Positions 11,038-22,044 of a stretch of 64,000 nucleotides of DNA are shown piece by piece. A model generated the notes under the pieces. The model had not been told where the DNA came from. It worked only from the letters and a program-made list of their open reading frames with translations, and ran no database searches. Origin of the DNA: Ceratotherium simum simum (taxonomy: Eukaryota; Chordata; Mammalia; Perissodactyla; Rhinocerotidae); NCBI RefSeq assembly GCF_000283155.1, contig NW_004454217.1, positions 1,064,913 through 1,128,912 of the forward strand. The letters are read 5' to 3'. Each line of letters opens with the position of its first letter. Position 1 is the stretch's first letter. A program made the position numbers and the translations under genes.

Positions 11038-11328
11038 TTTTTTTTTGTGAGGAAGATCAGCCCTTAGCTAACATCCATGCTAATCCTCCTCTTTTTGCTG
11101 AGGAAGACCGGCTCTGAGCTAACATCTATTGCCAATCCTCCTCCTTTTTTCCCCCAAAGCCCCAGTAGATAGTTGTATGTCATAGTTGCACATCCTTCTA
11201 GTTGCTGTATGTGGGACGCGGCCTCAGCATGGCCAGACAAGTGGTGCGTCGGTGTGCACCCGGGATGCGAACCCGGGCCACCAGTAGCGGAGCGCGCGCA
11301 CTTAACCGCTAAGCCATGGGACCGGCCC
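11038..11328 (-). mobile_element. ERE-like SINE (composite A+B form)
   Basis: It has the same composite architecture as 7367-7683. The TSD GACATAATCTTTTT lies at 11024-11037, with one mismatch (GACATAACCTTTTT) at 11329-11342. Confidence 0.95.
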
Positions 11329-11342
11329 GACATAACCTTTTT

Positions 11343-12230
11343 GAAAGGGGTGGGGAAAGAGCTGATCTAAAGTAGCTTTGGCAAATGATATCTTGACTGG
11401 AAACTATAAAGTGAAAAATAAAGAGAATTGTACGTAAACACTGTACTCTAGTCTGTAAATTAGTTTCTTACAGGGATACAGGTTAGGAATTTTGAAAGTA
11501 CTTTCCATCTATACTAGGGTTGAACAAGTGATAAATAACTGATAATAGGAGCCAGTTTCCTCACAGTCAGGGAAGAAAGTAACAAATAAACAAGGGGATA
11601 AGCAGAATAAACTCTGTGATATTAAGTTAGAGCTAGGGGCATCAGCATGAACTCACATTTAATTTAATATACATTGGGTAGATAGATAAATATAGATATG
11701 TGCATATACACAGGAATACGTGCATATATTTCCTAGCTCTGTCCACCAAGAAAGTCTAGAAGCAGTGCCCTCCCCCGCTCCCAATAGCAATGAGCACACC
11801 TGTGCTCGGATCTTGGTTTCTAAAAACCATTCTCCAATAGAAGGAACCAGAGCTCCTTGGAGAAATGGCTGATTGTAGGGCTCAGGAAGGGCAAATGCAA
11901 GATGAGCTTGGAGAAAAGTGAGTATAGTGCCAGAAAGTAAGGAAGTGAGTGCTTAGACAACAAAAGGGACACGAGCCAATCTGAAAGAGCTCCCAATGGC
12001 CAAAGCGGGAAAAATTTGAACAAGAATGTTATTCTGAGATGTGAAGATGAATTTTTGAAAAAAATATATCATTAAAAGAGTAGAAAGTAGCTGTTTCTGG
12101 GGAATAAGAAGCCACAGAGGGGCAGGGGCTGCTGTTTGTTGTCAAAGGCCTTGGAAAATAATTTGACACTTTAAACCATGTCCATGTTGGCTTACGTACT
12201 TTTGAGGGGAAAAAAAAACAAAAACATTGA
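11343..12230. other. Unassigned stretch
   Basis: Nothing was recognised besides short A/T-rich runs. There are no supported open frames. Confidence 0.4.
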
Positions 12231-12241
12231 GAAGAACAATC

Positions 12242-12551
12242 AGGGGCCATCCCCGTGGCTTAGCGGTTAAGTGCACGCGCTCCGCTACTGGCAGCCCGGG
12301 TTCAGATCCTGGGCGCGCACCGACACACCGCTTCTCTGGCCATGCTGAGGCCGCGTCCCACATACAGCAACTAGAAGGCTGTGCAACTATGACATACAAC
12401 TATCTACTGGGGCTTTGGGGGAAAAAAAAAAAAGGAGGAGGATTGGCAATAGATGTTAGCTCAGAGCCGGTCTTCCTCAGCAAAAAGAGGAGGAATAGCA
12501 TGGATGTTAGCTCAGGGCTGATCTTCCTCACAAAAAATAAATAAATATAAA
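12242..12551 (+). mobile_element. ERE-like SINE (composite), left member of a tandem pair
   Basis: A complete composite copy with an internal A-run linker at about 12421-12434. GAAGAACAATC flanks it at 12231-12241 and 12552-12562. Confidence 0.95.
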
Positions 12552-12562
12552 GAAGAACAATC

Positions 12563-12861
12563 GGGGCCGGCCCGGTGGCGCAAGCGGTTAAGTGCGCGTG
12601 CTCCGCTGCGGCGGCCCGGGGTTCGCTGGTTCGGATCCCGGGCGCGCACCGACGCACTGCTTGGCAAGCCATGCTGTGGCGGCGTCCCATATAAAGTGGA
12701 GGAAGATGTGCACAGACGTTAGCCCAGGGCCGTCTTCCTCAGCAAAAAAAGAGGAGGATTGGCGGATGTTAGCACAGGGCTGATCTCCTCACAACAAATC
12801 TGAACAAGATTGACAGCGAATGTTATCGCAAGACATCTAAAAAAAAAAAAAAAAAAAAAAA
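12563..12861 (+). mobile_element. ERE-like SINE (type B), right member of a tandem pair
   Basis: It begins directly after the second GAAGAACAATC and is followed by a third copy at 12862-12872. It has type B sequence plus an extra module and a pure A tail. Its 5' junction is the 3' TSD of the first SINE. Confidence 0.95.
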
Positions 12862-12872
12862 GAAGAACAATC

Positions 12873-13404
12873 AAATAGAAAAAGAAGAATGTGGGGGTAA
12901 CAAGGGAGGACTTTGACAAGAGAGGATCTTGTTTGGTTGGTTGGTTTCTTTGTTTTATTAAAATGGGAGACACTTAGGGGATTTACATGTGGACAGGAAG
13001 TCAATAGAGGGAAAGGATAAACCTATAGGGAAGAAAAAGAAACAAATAATAAAGGCAAGTGTCTGAGAAGGTTAGGCAATCTTATAGTTTGTTGGGAGAA
13101 TGTACAAAGGACCAGGGACGGTACTAGTCAGCTCATTACTTCTCACCTATCCCAGGACAGGCACTGACACATGCATGATCTCAGAAAACCTCTGGTCCCC
13201 TCTTGCTTCCTGCTAAGCCCTGAAGGGCACCCACCCTTGCCTGGCACGTGGTGCTCGCTCATAAACCTTAAAGCTGCACTCCCTGGGAATTGTAGAGGCA
13301 AGTCTGTCACTTCCTTTTGTCAGTATCTAAACTAATTATCTATAAAGATTTGGCAATAACTGCAGATTTAGGCACTGAAGGCCTCTTTAAAAAGGCAAGA
13401 TATG
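12873..13404. other. Unassigned stretch
   Basis: No gene or repeat family was assigned. Confidence 0.4.
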
Positions 13405-13500
13405 TGAGTGTACTTAATTCCACTGAACTGTACACTTAAAAATGGTTGTATTGGTAAATTTTATGTTATGTAGATTTTACCACAATAAGTTTTTTTTAAA
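13405..13500 (+). mobile_element. L1 3' end fragment
   Basis: ACTGTACACTTAAAAATGG followed by GGTAAATTTTATGTTATGTA and a tail is a standard L1 3' end. Confidence 0.75.
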
Positions 13501-14585
13501 ACCAGATATAAAATTAGAGAGAGTCTTCCCTAAATCCATAATGCTGCATTTATCAGATTATCTTTAATGACCTAAGTGATGGAGTGAAGCCCAAGGCTAA
13601 AATGTTTGGAAAGAGGGGGAAGATCAACTTTCCCTTCACACGCAATCCTGGCACTAGCCTTGGTTGCGAGAAAGAACTCACTTTCCACATCTCAAGGGCA
13701 ATTTTGTCTTCCTAGTAATTGAAGAGTTTTTCTTCCAGAACTGTGACTCAACTTTTTGGGAGCAGTTCCTTATCACAGTATGGTAGCTGAGGTATTTCCA
13801 CTGAGCAGAATAGTCATAACATATTTAATATATTAGAACCTTTTTAAAAAAAATCCATTTCACATTTTAAAAATTTGTTCTCAACTTCAAAAATAATTTT
13901 CAAAGGACAAGTTCTTCCAAAGACTATTTTTAATTATAGTACAAGCAAGGAATAATAGAAGGTACTCAGTCAAAATGGAAGAAAATGCTTCCACTTGGCC
14001 TTACATCCACATTTCATTCCCCACTTCGCCCAAACCATATTCTAATACAATACAATCAATTTATTCATGACAAGGTGATAATTAGTATGTAGTCCTGGTA
14101 AAATGGATCTGGTGATTTTTTTGATTTGCACCTACTTTGGTTGGGAATATTTCATTAAAGAACTGTATGGCAAATAAAATGACTCGGCAGGCCCACGCAG
14201 CGAAGGAAGTATTTTCAATAGCAAGTAGCCTTTATATGGGCATATTTCTACATTCTAAAATAATGTCTCCATTATCTTGGTTGGAGTTCAACCCTTTGAA
14301 ATCTATAAGAAATATGCGATGCATGAGTGTGTGTGATGATTCACAGATCTGAAATAACACCTACTCTCCTTCGGTTCTGGCACAAAATGTGTCAGTGAAG
14401 CCTGCAATTAAGAAAATTATCTTGGCCTGTCTTGCCACAAGGATGGTGACGTCAATATACACATCCAAAGCAGAAATGTGTTAGCAAAAATGAGTTTAGA
14501 AAACAGTTCTACTCCAGCACTGGTTGGTGCCTTGGTGCCTTTGCCACATCATCTAGATCTTTGTCATTGATGATGACACTAATAA
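13501..14585. other. Repeat-free stretch, possible conserved non-coding DNA
   Basis: This is one of the few long stretches with no recognisable transposon. The part at 14090-14400 keeps several CpGs (GACTCGGCAG, CACGCAGCGAAGG) in AT-rich surroundings and has a 71-codon plus-strand open frame (14137-14352) with no splice sites. Possible enhancer or conserved element, unproven. Confidence 0.25.
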
Positions 14586-14589
14586 TATC

Positions 14590-14765
14590 TACTGACTACT
14601 GCTATGTTGTTTCTTTTAGTCTTCACAGTAGTCCCATGAGATCAGTACTATTATGGTTCCTATTTTACAGATGAAGAGAGGTAAATACATTGCCTAAGAT
14701 CATACAGCTAGCCAGTGGTAGAGCTTGGATTTGAACCCAGGTCTCTCGGACTCATGTTCACTCTT
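14590..14765 (-). mobile_element. MIR
   Basis: The reverse complement shows the MIR core. On the plus strand one reads TTTTACAGATGAAGAGAGG, ATCATACAGCTAGCCAGTGG and GGATTTGAACCCAGG. Confidence 0.9.
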
Positions 14766-15746
14766 TCACCAGGACTGGCTACAAAATTTGAAGATCCCAG
14801 TGCAAAATGAAAATGTGGGGGCCCTTGTTCAAAAATGATTAATAATTTCAACACAGTGACAGTAGGGCATTAAACGCAGGCAGGGCTCTTACAAGCACAG
14901 GGCCCTGTGTGATTGCATAGGTTGTACACCCATGAAGCTGGCTCTGCTCTTAACCATATCACTTCCCTCCATCGTGTCCTTCATCCCCATGCCTTCACCT
15001 AATTCAAATATTTTGTCCAAGCCACAACTCCACTGTACAAGGTACTGCATGGATTCATGAGAGACATATGTTCAGTTTGGAGACAAACAACATTTATTTC
15101 TCAGTCAATCGTTTTACTTGCTGAGATTTCACATTATGGTCAACAGCAGAAAGTATCCCATAATTTTATGAGTTTTGAATATCAAGCTTTCTCTTTGGTT
15201 GGTCCCTAAGACCTCCCTTTTAATTAGTCTGTTTCTCTCTTAAAAAAATAATAACTGGAGCCATTTTCACTGCAATTTTAAGCATATAACATCACGGTGT
15301 CATACACTGCTCCTTCCCGCTGTGATTATTAGCAGCTGCTTCACTCTAATGATGGGAAAAGGCCTCAGATCCTTGTAATCGTAGGGTCCTGATTAATAAA
15401 CCCTTTGCCTCTCTGGATCTTCTTTTGAAGATCTTTCCAAATCTTTCACTTGGCACCTTCATTCAGCTGGAATGTCTGGAGCTTGGTGGACGGCATGTTT
15501 TAGTGTAAACCTTTTACCGTCCAACACATATCCTGAGAACAAAGGAAGCCTGTTTGCAGTGTGTATAGAGTAATTGGGACATGCAGTTTACATTTCTAGG
15601 GACAGGAATGGGTTGTGTGTGTATATCTGTGGTGGGGGAGACTTTGGAGGTGGAGGACAAAAGACAGACAAGGCATGAACTCTGCCTCTGGTGGGGATTT
15701 TCGCCTACTTTGGTGCCTAGCCCCAGACTTTCCCATCATCACATAC
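14766..15746. other. Mostly unassigned
   Basis: Positions 14780-14950 look like a very old repeat (GGGCCCTTG ... ACAGGGCCCTGTGTGATTGCA). The rest, including 15240-15560 with several ATTA motifs, was not recognised and could be unique regulatory DNA. Confidence 0.3.
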
Positions 15747-15807
15747 CTTTTCACTGTGATTTCCTTTTCCATGAGAAATTTTGGCTATTCCTATCTTTAA
15801 TTTCTTC
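15747..15807 (-). other. Candidate 61-nt internal exon (unidentified)
   Basis: On the minus strand a strong acceptor (TTCCTCCCTCCTTACTTCATATTAG) precedes 61 nt and a good donor (AAAAG then GTATGTGATG). One frame is open: one nucleotide, then KKLKIGIAKISHGKGNHSEK, ending in phase 0. The other two frames contain stops. It joins in phase to the segment at 17115-17178. No protein family was recognised. Confidence 0.25.
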
Positions 15808-15991
15808 CTAATATGAAGTAAGGAGGGAGGAATCACAGGCAGCCCCCAGCTGAGACTCTTCATACTGTAGGACTTAAGTGTGGACTCCTGGGACTGACGC
15901 CTCCCTACCTCTTATGGATAAGGTTGGATGAGATTATAGATAATTTATAAACTTACCATGAAAAGGATAAGGCACAAGCAAGTTTCTAGAA

Positions 15992-16404
15992 CAGCAGTTC
16001 TCAATCATATCAGACCCACTATCCCCTTTTTATAATGAAACATTCCCTTCACCGCCCTGAAATAAAATTCATATGTGATATAACCTACCCAGATACACAC
16101 AAAAATTTTTTAATTAACATAATCCTCTAAGTGCAATATGAAGGAGAAATAAAATTAGAGTTAGGGTTTATTTTCAAATAACTATAAATTGGCTTTTCAC
16201 CCACATTAGTGCCCTGAAGGACATTTGAAAGTTGGGCAGGACAATGTCTTTGTTCTATGGAACTATTCCACACATCTGTCAATCCTGGCCCCCAGCCACC
16301 ACATACCAGTTAGCATGCCTTCAATCATTGTGATAACCAAAAATGCACCCACAATTTCCAGAACACACCCTAAAAGGTGGTACAGACCCTGTTGAGAACC
16401 ACTG
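15992..16404. mobile_element. hAT-type DNA transposon remnant (about 413 bp)
   Basis: The terminal inverted repeats are CAGCAGTTCTCAA at the left and TTGAGAACCACTG at the right, the Charlie-type ends. The interior is non-coding. The flanking 8-mers (TTCTAGAA, GTCCGAGG) do not match clearly, so the TSD has decayed. Confidence 0.75.
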
Positions 16405-17114
16405 GTCCGAGGAAGAGTGCCTATTGGATTCCTTTTGATTTTCCTTGGTTAGGATGGCCAGGTAACAGGACAAGAACACTTATCCCAGGCTAAGAGTTCC
16501 AGGGCCTGGCAAGCCTACACTCACCAAGCATGCATTTTCTATTTGTACACAACTATTTTTAGGCCACGAGTTTTAAAATAGTACACACACACCCACACAC
16601 ACCCTATATTCACCAAGGTCCCTGACTACGTGGAATGAAGGGCTTTGGCCAAGGAGTGGCCATGCTATGCATGGACTGATGGTTATGTAGAGTGAAGTAG
16701 AAAGAGCATTTATTTTGTGCCATATTTAAAATTTAGGGAGGTGGAAATGATGGGTGTGTCAATGTGGTAGGTTGCTAAGAAAGGCTGATTGGCTTTGCAC
16801 TTTGTTTTGGGGTTCTCTCTGACCCTCAGCTTGAATTAAAGGAGACTCTGCTTTGTAAACATTTCTCTCCTGGCCAAGGGCAGGTACTAATAGTTGCCTC
16901 TCTATCTGCTGAATACAAAATTGAAGCCAAATAGGCACCCAAAGGGAATAAGAGTCCCCTCACTACCATGCCCCTTGACACACACCCCTAATTAGGATCA
17001 ATCCAAATATTTACCAGACGCTTATAAACATACTGAGTTCTGGCCAAATAGAAAAAGGAAAAAAAAAAGTCATATGTTTGTGGAAACTTCTGTGAGTCAT
17101 CCTCCAGCACTTAC
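16405..17114. other. Unassigned stretch with a CA-rich run
   Basis: A short CA-rich microsatellite lies at 16583-16604. Otherwise nothing was recognised. A minus-strand acceptor with a very long T/C tract near 17040-17080 precedes a 25-nt segment and GTAAAT, probably by chance. Confidence 0.35.
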
Positions 17115-17178
17115 CAGAGGTCAGTGTTTTGCTGCCAGAATAAGCTTATATTTGAATGGAAGATGAGTTCTAAACAAT
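17115..17178 (-). other. Candidate 64-nt internal exon (unidentified)
   Basis: On the minus strand AAGTTTTCCCTTAG is followed by 64 nt and the strong donor CTCTG/GTAAGTGCTGG. Only one frame is open: two nucleotides, then CLELIFHSNISLFWQQNTDL, then TG. Splicing to 15747-15807 would give TGG and keep the frame. A second open segment with a strong donor lies close by (17271-17321), but its phase does not fit, so chance is possible. Confidence 0.22.
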
Positions 17179-17521
17179 CTAAGGGAAAACTTAAACAGCA
17201 AAAGCCCTCTACACCATGACCTATGATATAACATTTGCCTCTCTTAAATTATTCTCATCCAAGAGCACACTTACCAGCTTAACCCCATGGTCGGTTCCTG
17301 GGTGGTACAATTCTTATGAGGACCACTATGAATAAAGTGGGTTTGAATCAATGGATGAGAAAGAAAAAATGTATTCCAAATGGGGAAATCATTCATTCAT
17401 GTATGCATTCACTTGATTCCTTACTCAGCTTAAATTCACTTATATTACATTGCCTATGCCCTCAGCTCCCTTGACTTCTCTGACACTTGGAGATACTCAC
17501 TTGATTAAAAATGATCCTTGT

Positions 17522-17740
17522 TGGGCCGGCTCTGTGGCTTAGCGGTTAAGTGCGCGCGCTCTGATGCTGGCGGCCTGGGTTCGGATCCCGGGCGCGCCCC
17601 AAGGCACCACTTCTCCGTCCAGCGCGAGGCCGAGTCCCACGTACAGCAACTAGAAGGATGTGAACCTATGACATACAACTATCTGCTGGGGCTTTGGGGG
17701 GAAAAAAATGAATAAAAAAAATCTTTAAAAAAAAAAAAAA
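17522..17740 (+). mobile_element. ERE-like SINE (type A)
   Basis: It has a complete head, B box and type A body. The TSD AAAAATGATCCTTGT is perfect at 17507-17521 and 17741-17755. Confidence 0.95.
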
Positions 17741-17755
17741 AAAAATGATCCTTGT

Positions 17756-18099
17756 AAAAGGCAACGTTCCCCATGGTCTATGCCTACATCTGTGTAGCTA
17801 AATGTGGCTGGCGAAGAACCAAATCATGTTGAGAGACCCCATTTTAATATGATCATAAACCTCGAGTGGGCCCTTATTGCTGCTGGCAATCCCACTATAC
17901 TTCCTTGGCTCTTTTATTCTCCCACTCTCCCAGGTGATATTTCATACCTTCTCTGTCCACAAACCTCAAATACCTACTCAACACTCATTTTCATTCTCTG
18001 TTGACAGCCTTGCTTTCTATTTCACTGATGAAATAGAATGAATCAGAAGAGAGCTCATGTAAACACCCACCACCTGCATCAGTGCCATGTCCTGGGCTT
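17756..18099. other. Unassigned stretch
   Basis: The right part becomes pyrimidine-rich and may be the decayed upstream part of the L2 that follows. Confidence 0.4.
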
Positions 18100-19499
18100 C
18101 TTTCCCACAGCTGTAAATGAACACTGTGCCCCTAGAAAAGGTCGCTTGCTCTACTTGTAGACCAGACGCCACTGACTATCACCTACTCAGGGACATCACT
18201 CCAGTAATTCTCCTCTCAATTCTTCCATTACTGGATCTTTTCCAACAATCTACAGACATTATTTCTCCTACCTTTGAAAAACCCTCTGTTGACCCCACTT
18301 CCTCCCCAATTTCTTTCTGTTCTACAGGTTGTCTATATTCACCATCTCCCATATCTCCCTTCCCATTCTGTCTTAAACCTAAAACAGTCAGATATTTATC
18401 CAATCCACTCCAATTAAATTGCCCTTATCAAAGTCACCTTGACCTCCCTTTTGCTATACCCAATGACCCAATGGCCAAGTCTCAATCTTCATCTTACGTG
18501 ATCAATTAGTAGAATAAGATCACTCTCTCCTCCTTGAATCACTTTTCCACTTGGCTTTTAGAAGCAGACTTACCTGTTCTTCTTCCTACCTCTCTGGCTG
18601 CTCCTTCTCAGTCTTCTTTGTTGGATTCTCTTCATCTCTCTGACTTCCAAAAGTTGGAGTATTCCAAGATTCAGTCCTTGGACCAATTGTCTTTTTTATT
18701 TCACTCATTTATTTGGTGATCTCATCTAATCTCATGGCTTTAAATACCATCTAGTATATGCTGTGTCTAGCCTGCATTTCTCCCCTGAACTCTAGACTCA
18801 TATATCCAGCTGCCTTCTTAATATCTCCACTTGGACTACTAAAACACATCTCAAATTTAACAAGTCTAAAACTGAATTCCTGATCTTCTCTTCCTGCTGC
18901 TCTACCATCAAACCCTGTTTCTCGTCTACTCTTCCCCAGTTGCTCAGGCCAAAACCATGAAATCCTCCCTCACGCCTCTCTTTCTTTCACACCCCCGATC
19001 TGATCTGTCAACTTAACCTTCAACATATGTCAGGAATGTGACCACTTCTCACTACTTCCACTACTACTACTGCTCTCTCTCACCTAAATTAGTGCAGGAG
19101 CCTCTCAACTAGTCTCCCAGCTTCTGTCTTTGACACCATTCAGACTCTTCTCAACACAGAAGCCAGAGTGATACTGATAAAGCACAAATCAGAGAGGGTC
19201 ACTCCTCTGCTCAAGGATATTTTTAGTAAAAGTTCTACTCCTAGAATTCCTTTAAAGCCCTACATGCTCTGCTCCCTGCCCATTCCCTCTCCAACTTCAT
19301 CCCTTGCTTCTTTCCCCCTTGCCTTTGCCATTCAAGCAACACTCTCCCCACCCTTTGCTGTTCCTTGAACCTTCCAGGCACCTCCAGGCCTTCGTACTCA
19401 CTGCTCCTGAGATGTTCTTCCCCTAGACACGACTCACTCACCTCCTTCCCTCAGATGTCACCTTCTCAGTGAGCCCTTCCCTGTTTACCCATCTGCAAT

Positions 19500-20073
19500 T
19501 GTTCATTTTATGTATCAACTTGACTGGGCCACAGGGTGCCCAGATATTTGGTCAAACATTATTCTGGGTGTGTCTGTGAGGATGTTTCTGGATGAGATGA
19601 ACACCTGAATCAGTGGACTGAGTAAGGCAGATTGCCCTCCTGAATGTAGGTGGGCCTCATCCTTTCCATTGAAGACTTGAATAGAACGAAAAGGCTGGAG
19701 TAAGAGGGAACCTCAACTGCCTGCCTTGGATCTGGGGCATCCATCTTCTTCTGTGCCCAGACTGGAACTTAACATCATCAGCTCTCTTGGTTCTTAGGCC
19801 TTCAGACTCACACTGGAACTACACTACTGGCTCTGCTGGGTCTCCAGCTTGCCAACTACAGATCTTGGGACTTCTCAGCCTCCACAATCACATGATCCAA
19901 TTCTTTATAAGAAATTTTACATATATATTATATGTAAAATTATATGTAAAATATATGTAAAATTATACATAAAATAATTTATATTTACATTATATGTAAA
20001 TATATTTTATATATATATAAAATATATATGTGGTCTGTTGGTTCTATTTCTCTGGAAAACCCTGACTAATACA
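19500..20073 (+). mobile_element. ERVL-type (MLT2-like) solo LTR
   Basis: It starts TGTTCATTTTATGTATCAAC and contains ACTGGGCCACAGGGTGCCCA, GGTCAAACATTATTCTGGG and GTGGGCCTCATCC, ending GAAAACCCTGACTAATACA. It lies inside L2. The usual short TA tract before the end is expanded to about 120 bp (19917-20034). Confidence 0.75.
19917..20034. repeat. AT-rich, self-complementary repeat
   Basis: Imperfect units of the ATTATATGTAAAATATATG type alternate with their near reverse complements, so the strand can fold back on itself. It replaces the short TA run found at this place in related LTRs. Confidence 0.85.
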
Positions 20074-20329
20074 CCAAAATTGCAACTCCCACATATTCTC
20101 ACTTTCTCTTCCCTGCTTTATTTTTTCTACAGAATTTATTGCTATCAGAACAGAGATTTATTTTACTTATCTTTTTTTTTCTTTTTGGACTATATCTGCC
20201 AACCAGAATGCAAGCTCCACAAGGTAAGGCTTTTTGTCAGCTTTATTCATTGCTATATCCTAGCACCTAGAAGAGTACCTGACATATGAAGCATTAGATA
20301 AATATTTATTAAATGAATAAATGCCTACT

Positions 20330-20545
20330 GTATGCAAATCATCAGCTTTAGGTGCTAGCAAAACAGAGATGAATAAAACTAGGCTACTTAATACTCTGTA
20401 CTTTGGGTTCCTCATCTATAAAATGGGGGTAATATATACCCCATGGGACTGTTGTGGGGATTAAATGACTGAACATTTATGTAGTGCTTGGAATAGTGCC
20501 TGGTATAGTACTATAGCAGGTGCTATAATAAGTAAACTAAATATA
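20330..20545 (+). mobile_element. MIR
   Basis: GGGTTCCTCATCTATAAAATGGGG, GACTGTTGTGGGGATTAAATGA and TTGGAATAGTGCCTGGTATAG form the MIR 3' half. Confidence 0.85.
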
Positions 20546-20800
20546 TATCCCTGCCCTCAAGAAGCTCCCATATGGTGGAGAGGAAAACATATTTGCAAAA
20601 AGTACAGAGTTTGCAGTGGTAGCACAGAAGATGGGAAGGGTCAATTTCCCCTTAGGGTCAAGGAAGCCTTCACAGAGAAGGCAATATTTAACGTGAATCT
20701 TGGAGAATGAAGAAGTGTTTACTAGGCCAAAAAAGAAGGGCATTCCAGGTCGAGGACAAAGAACAAATGTTTGAATCAGGAGGCTCAGAGGTAAGAATAA
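20546..20800 (-). mobile_element. L2 fragment
   Basis: It has the reverse L2 landmarks CCCTGCCCTCAAGAAGCTCCC, AAGGAAGCCTTCACAGAGAAGG and GGGCATTCCAGG. Confidence 0.6.
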
Positions 20801-21165
20801 ATCTGTCCTCCTACCTTCCAGGAAGTGATGATCCAGAGTTGTCCCAATAAACCTAGCTTGTTTTTCCCACTTTATGCTTTAATTTCTTTATTATGTAAAG
20901 GAAGGCGTTGGTAACAATGAATATTAAATTATAGTCATTTCACTGTGTAGGAGAGAAAGTTTTGGAGATTGTTACACCCTAGGGAAATGTTTATCCCAAT
21001 CTGTTTGACGCACTTGGTGAAAAGAATCTGCTAGCTCTAAGTCACCTTAATATTCTTGAAAGAATCTGCAAATTTCCTATAGTTAATTGATATTTCCAAT
21101 ATCTTATCTGCTGATATGATCATTGATAACCATTTTGCTTAAAAGTGTTACATTAGAATTCATTT
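20801..21165. other. Unassigned stretch
   Basis: No feature was recognised. Confidence 0.4.
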
Positions 21166-21181
21166 GTTAAAAAGCACTCTG

Positions 21182-21290
21182 GGCACAGACTTTAGCTCAG
21201 GACCAATCTTCCTCAGCAAAAAGAGGAGGACTGGCAACATGTTAGCTCAGGGCTAATCTTCCTCACCAAAAAAATAACAATAATAAAAAA
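21182..21290 (+). mobile_element. 5'-truncated ERE-like SINE
   Basis: Only the two 3' TTAGCTCAGG / AATCTTCCTCA modules and the A-rich tail are present; the tRNA-like head is missing. Near-identical flanks (TTAAAAAGCACTCTG at 21168-21181 and TTAAAAGCCCTCTG at 21291-21304) suggest the truncation happened at insertion. Confidence 0.85.
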
Positions 21291-21304
21291 TTAAAAGCCC
21301 TCTG

Positions 21305-21714
21305 ATTTCAATTTTACCATATGTTTTAATCATTTATTTCATTAGTTAACTAGAGGTAGGTTTTATTTATTGTTACATTGTCAGAAATATTATCAGTAAT
21401 TACTTTAAAAATAAAACAACCCTAATGTCCATTAAAATACTTTCCAAGAGACTTTTTTGTCTACATTAAAAAATATCATATAAGGATATTACTTCACACA
21501 CCTTTGACTAAGTTCTTTTAAGCAAATGATCTAGTAATCAGTGAAGAGGGACCTTACAGGGAAGTAGTCAAGGGGTCATCCAGGGAAGGCAGCAGGATCT
21601 GGGCGGGAAGCATCACAGCACCACAATTAGATCTGGCCAGTTTTCAGTATCTGGGTCAGAAAGTCACTCCCAGCAATGTCCTGGGTGCAAGCCTGGAGAT
21701 ATTGACTCATGCAT
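21305..21714. other. Unassigned stretch
   Basis: No feature was recognised. Confidence 0.4.
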
Positions 21715-22010
21715 GAGACAGAGGAGACACCCAAATGCCACTTTATTCATTTACAATGAGAAACTAAACTTTCACATGGACCAGAATGCTCTTATGGCAT
21801 AATTAGTGTATTTTCTCCGTGACGTCAAGGAGAAAGTCAAAGAAAGGCAAATTCATACTCAGAAGGCACTTTACTAATTTACCATGAGAAAGCTCTGTCA
21901 TGGGGACAGAAACCTCAATTTCTGTATGATCTGTGCATTTGCTCCCTACAGAGAGCCTAAATGGGAAGCAAATCATAATCAGAATATTGCTTAGTAATAG
22001 GAATAAAGGT
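21715..22010. repeat. Degenerate tandem repeat, about 128-bp unit, about 2.3 copies
   Basis: GCCACTTTATTCATTTAC...ATGAGAAA at 21737 recurs as GGCACTTTACTAATTTAC...ATGAGAAA at 21865, and partly again near 21990. ATTAGTGTATTTTCTCCGT likewise recurs as ATCTGTGCATTTGCTCCCT at the same spacing. The unit is not a family I recognise. Confidence 0.65.
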
Positions 22011-22044
22011 AGACAATTGTATATATGGAACTGGACTAAAAGAC

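Larger units (their letters stand above)
18100..20325 (+). mobile_element. L2/CR1-clade LINE, interrupted by an LTR
   Basis: This long pyrimidine-rich relic of an L2 reverse-transcriptase region shows decayed peptide traces of the KTE(F/L)LIF and SRLxYCNSLL type. It is followed by the L2 untranslated region (CACCTTCTCAGTGAGCCCTTCC), and the true 3' end at about 20200-20325 (AATGCAAGCTCCACAAGG ... AAATATTTATTAAATGAATAAATG). The LTR at 19500-20073 splits it, with L2 text continuing on both sides. All frames are disrupted. Confidence 0.7.

Noticed and set aside
17271..17321. 51-nt minus-strand exon with a strong GTAAGTG donor
   Set aside because: The intron to the next candidate would be only about 90 nt and the phases clash, creating a TGA at the joint.
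18117..19441. Leucine/serine/proline-rich open frames on both strands
   Set aside because: The region is the pyrimidine-rich body of an L2 LINE, and such composition produces spurious open frames.
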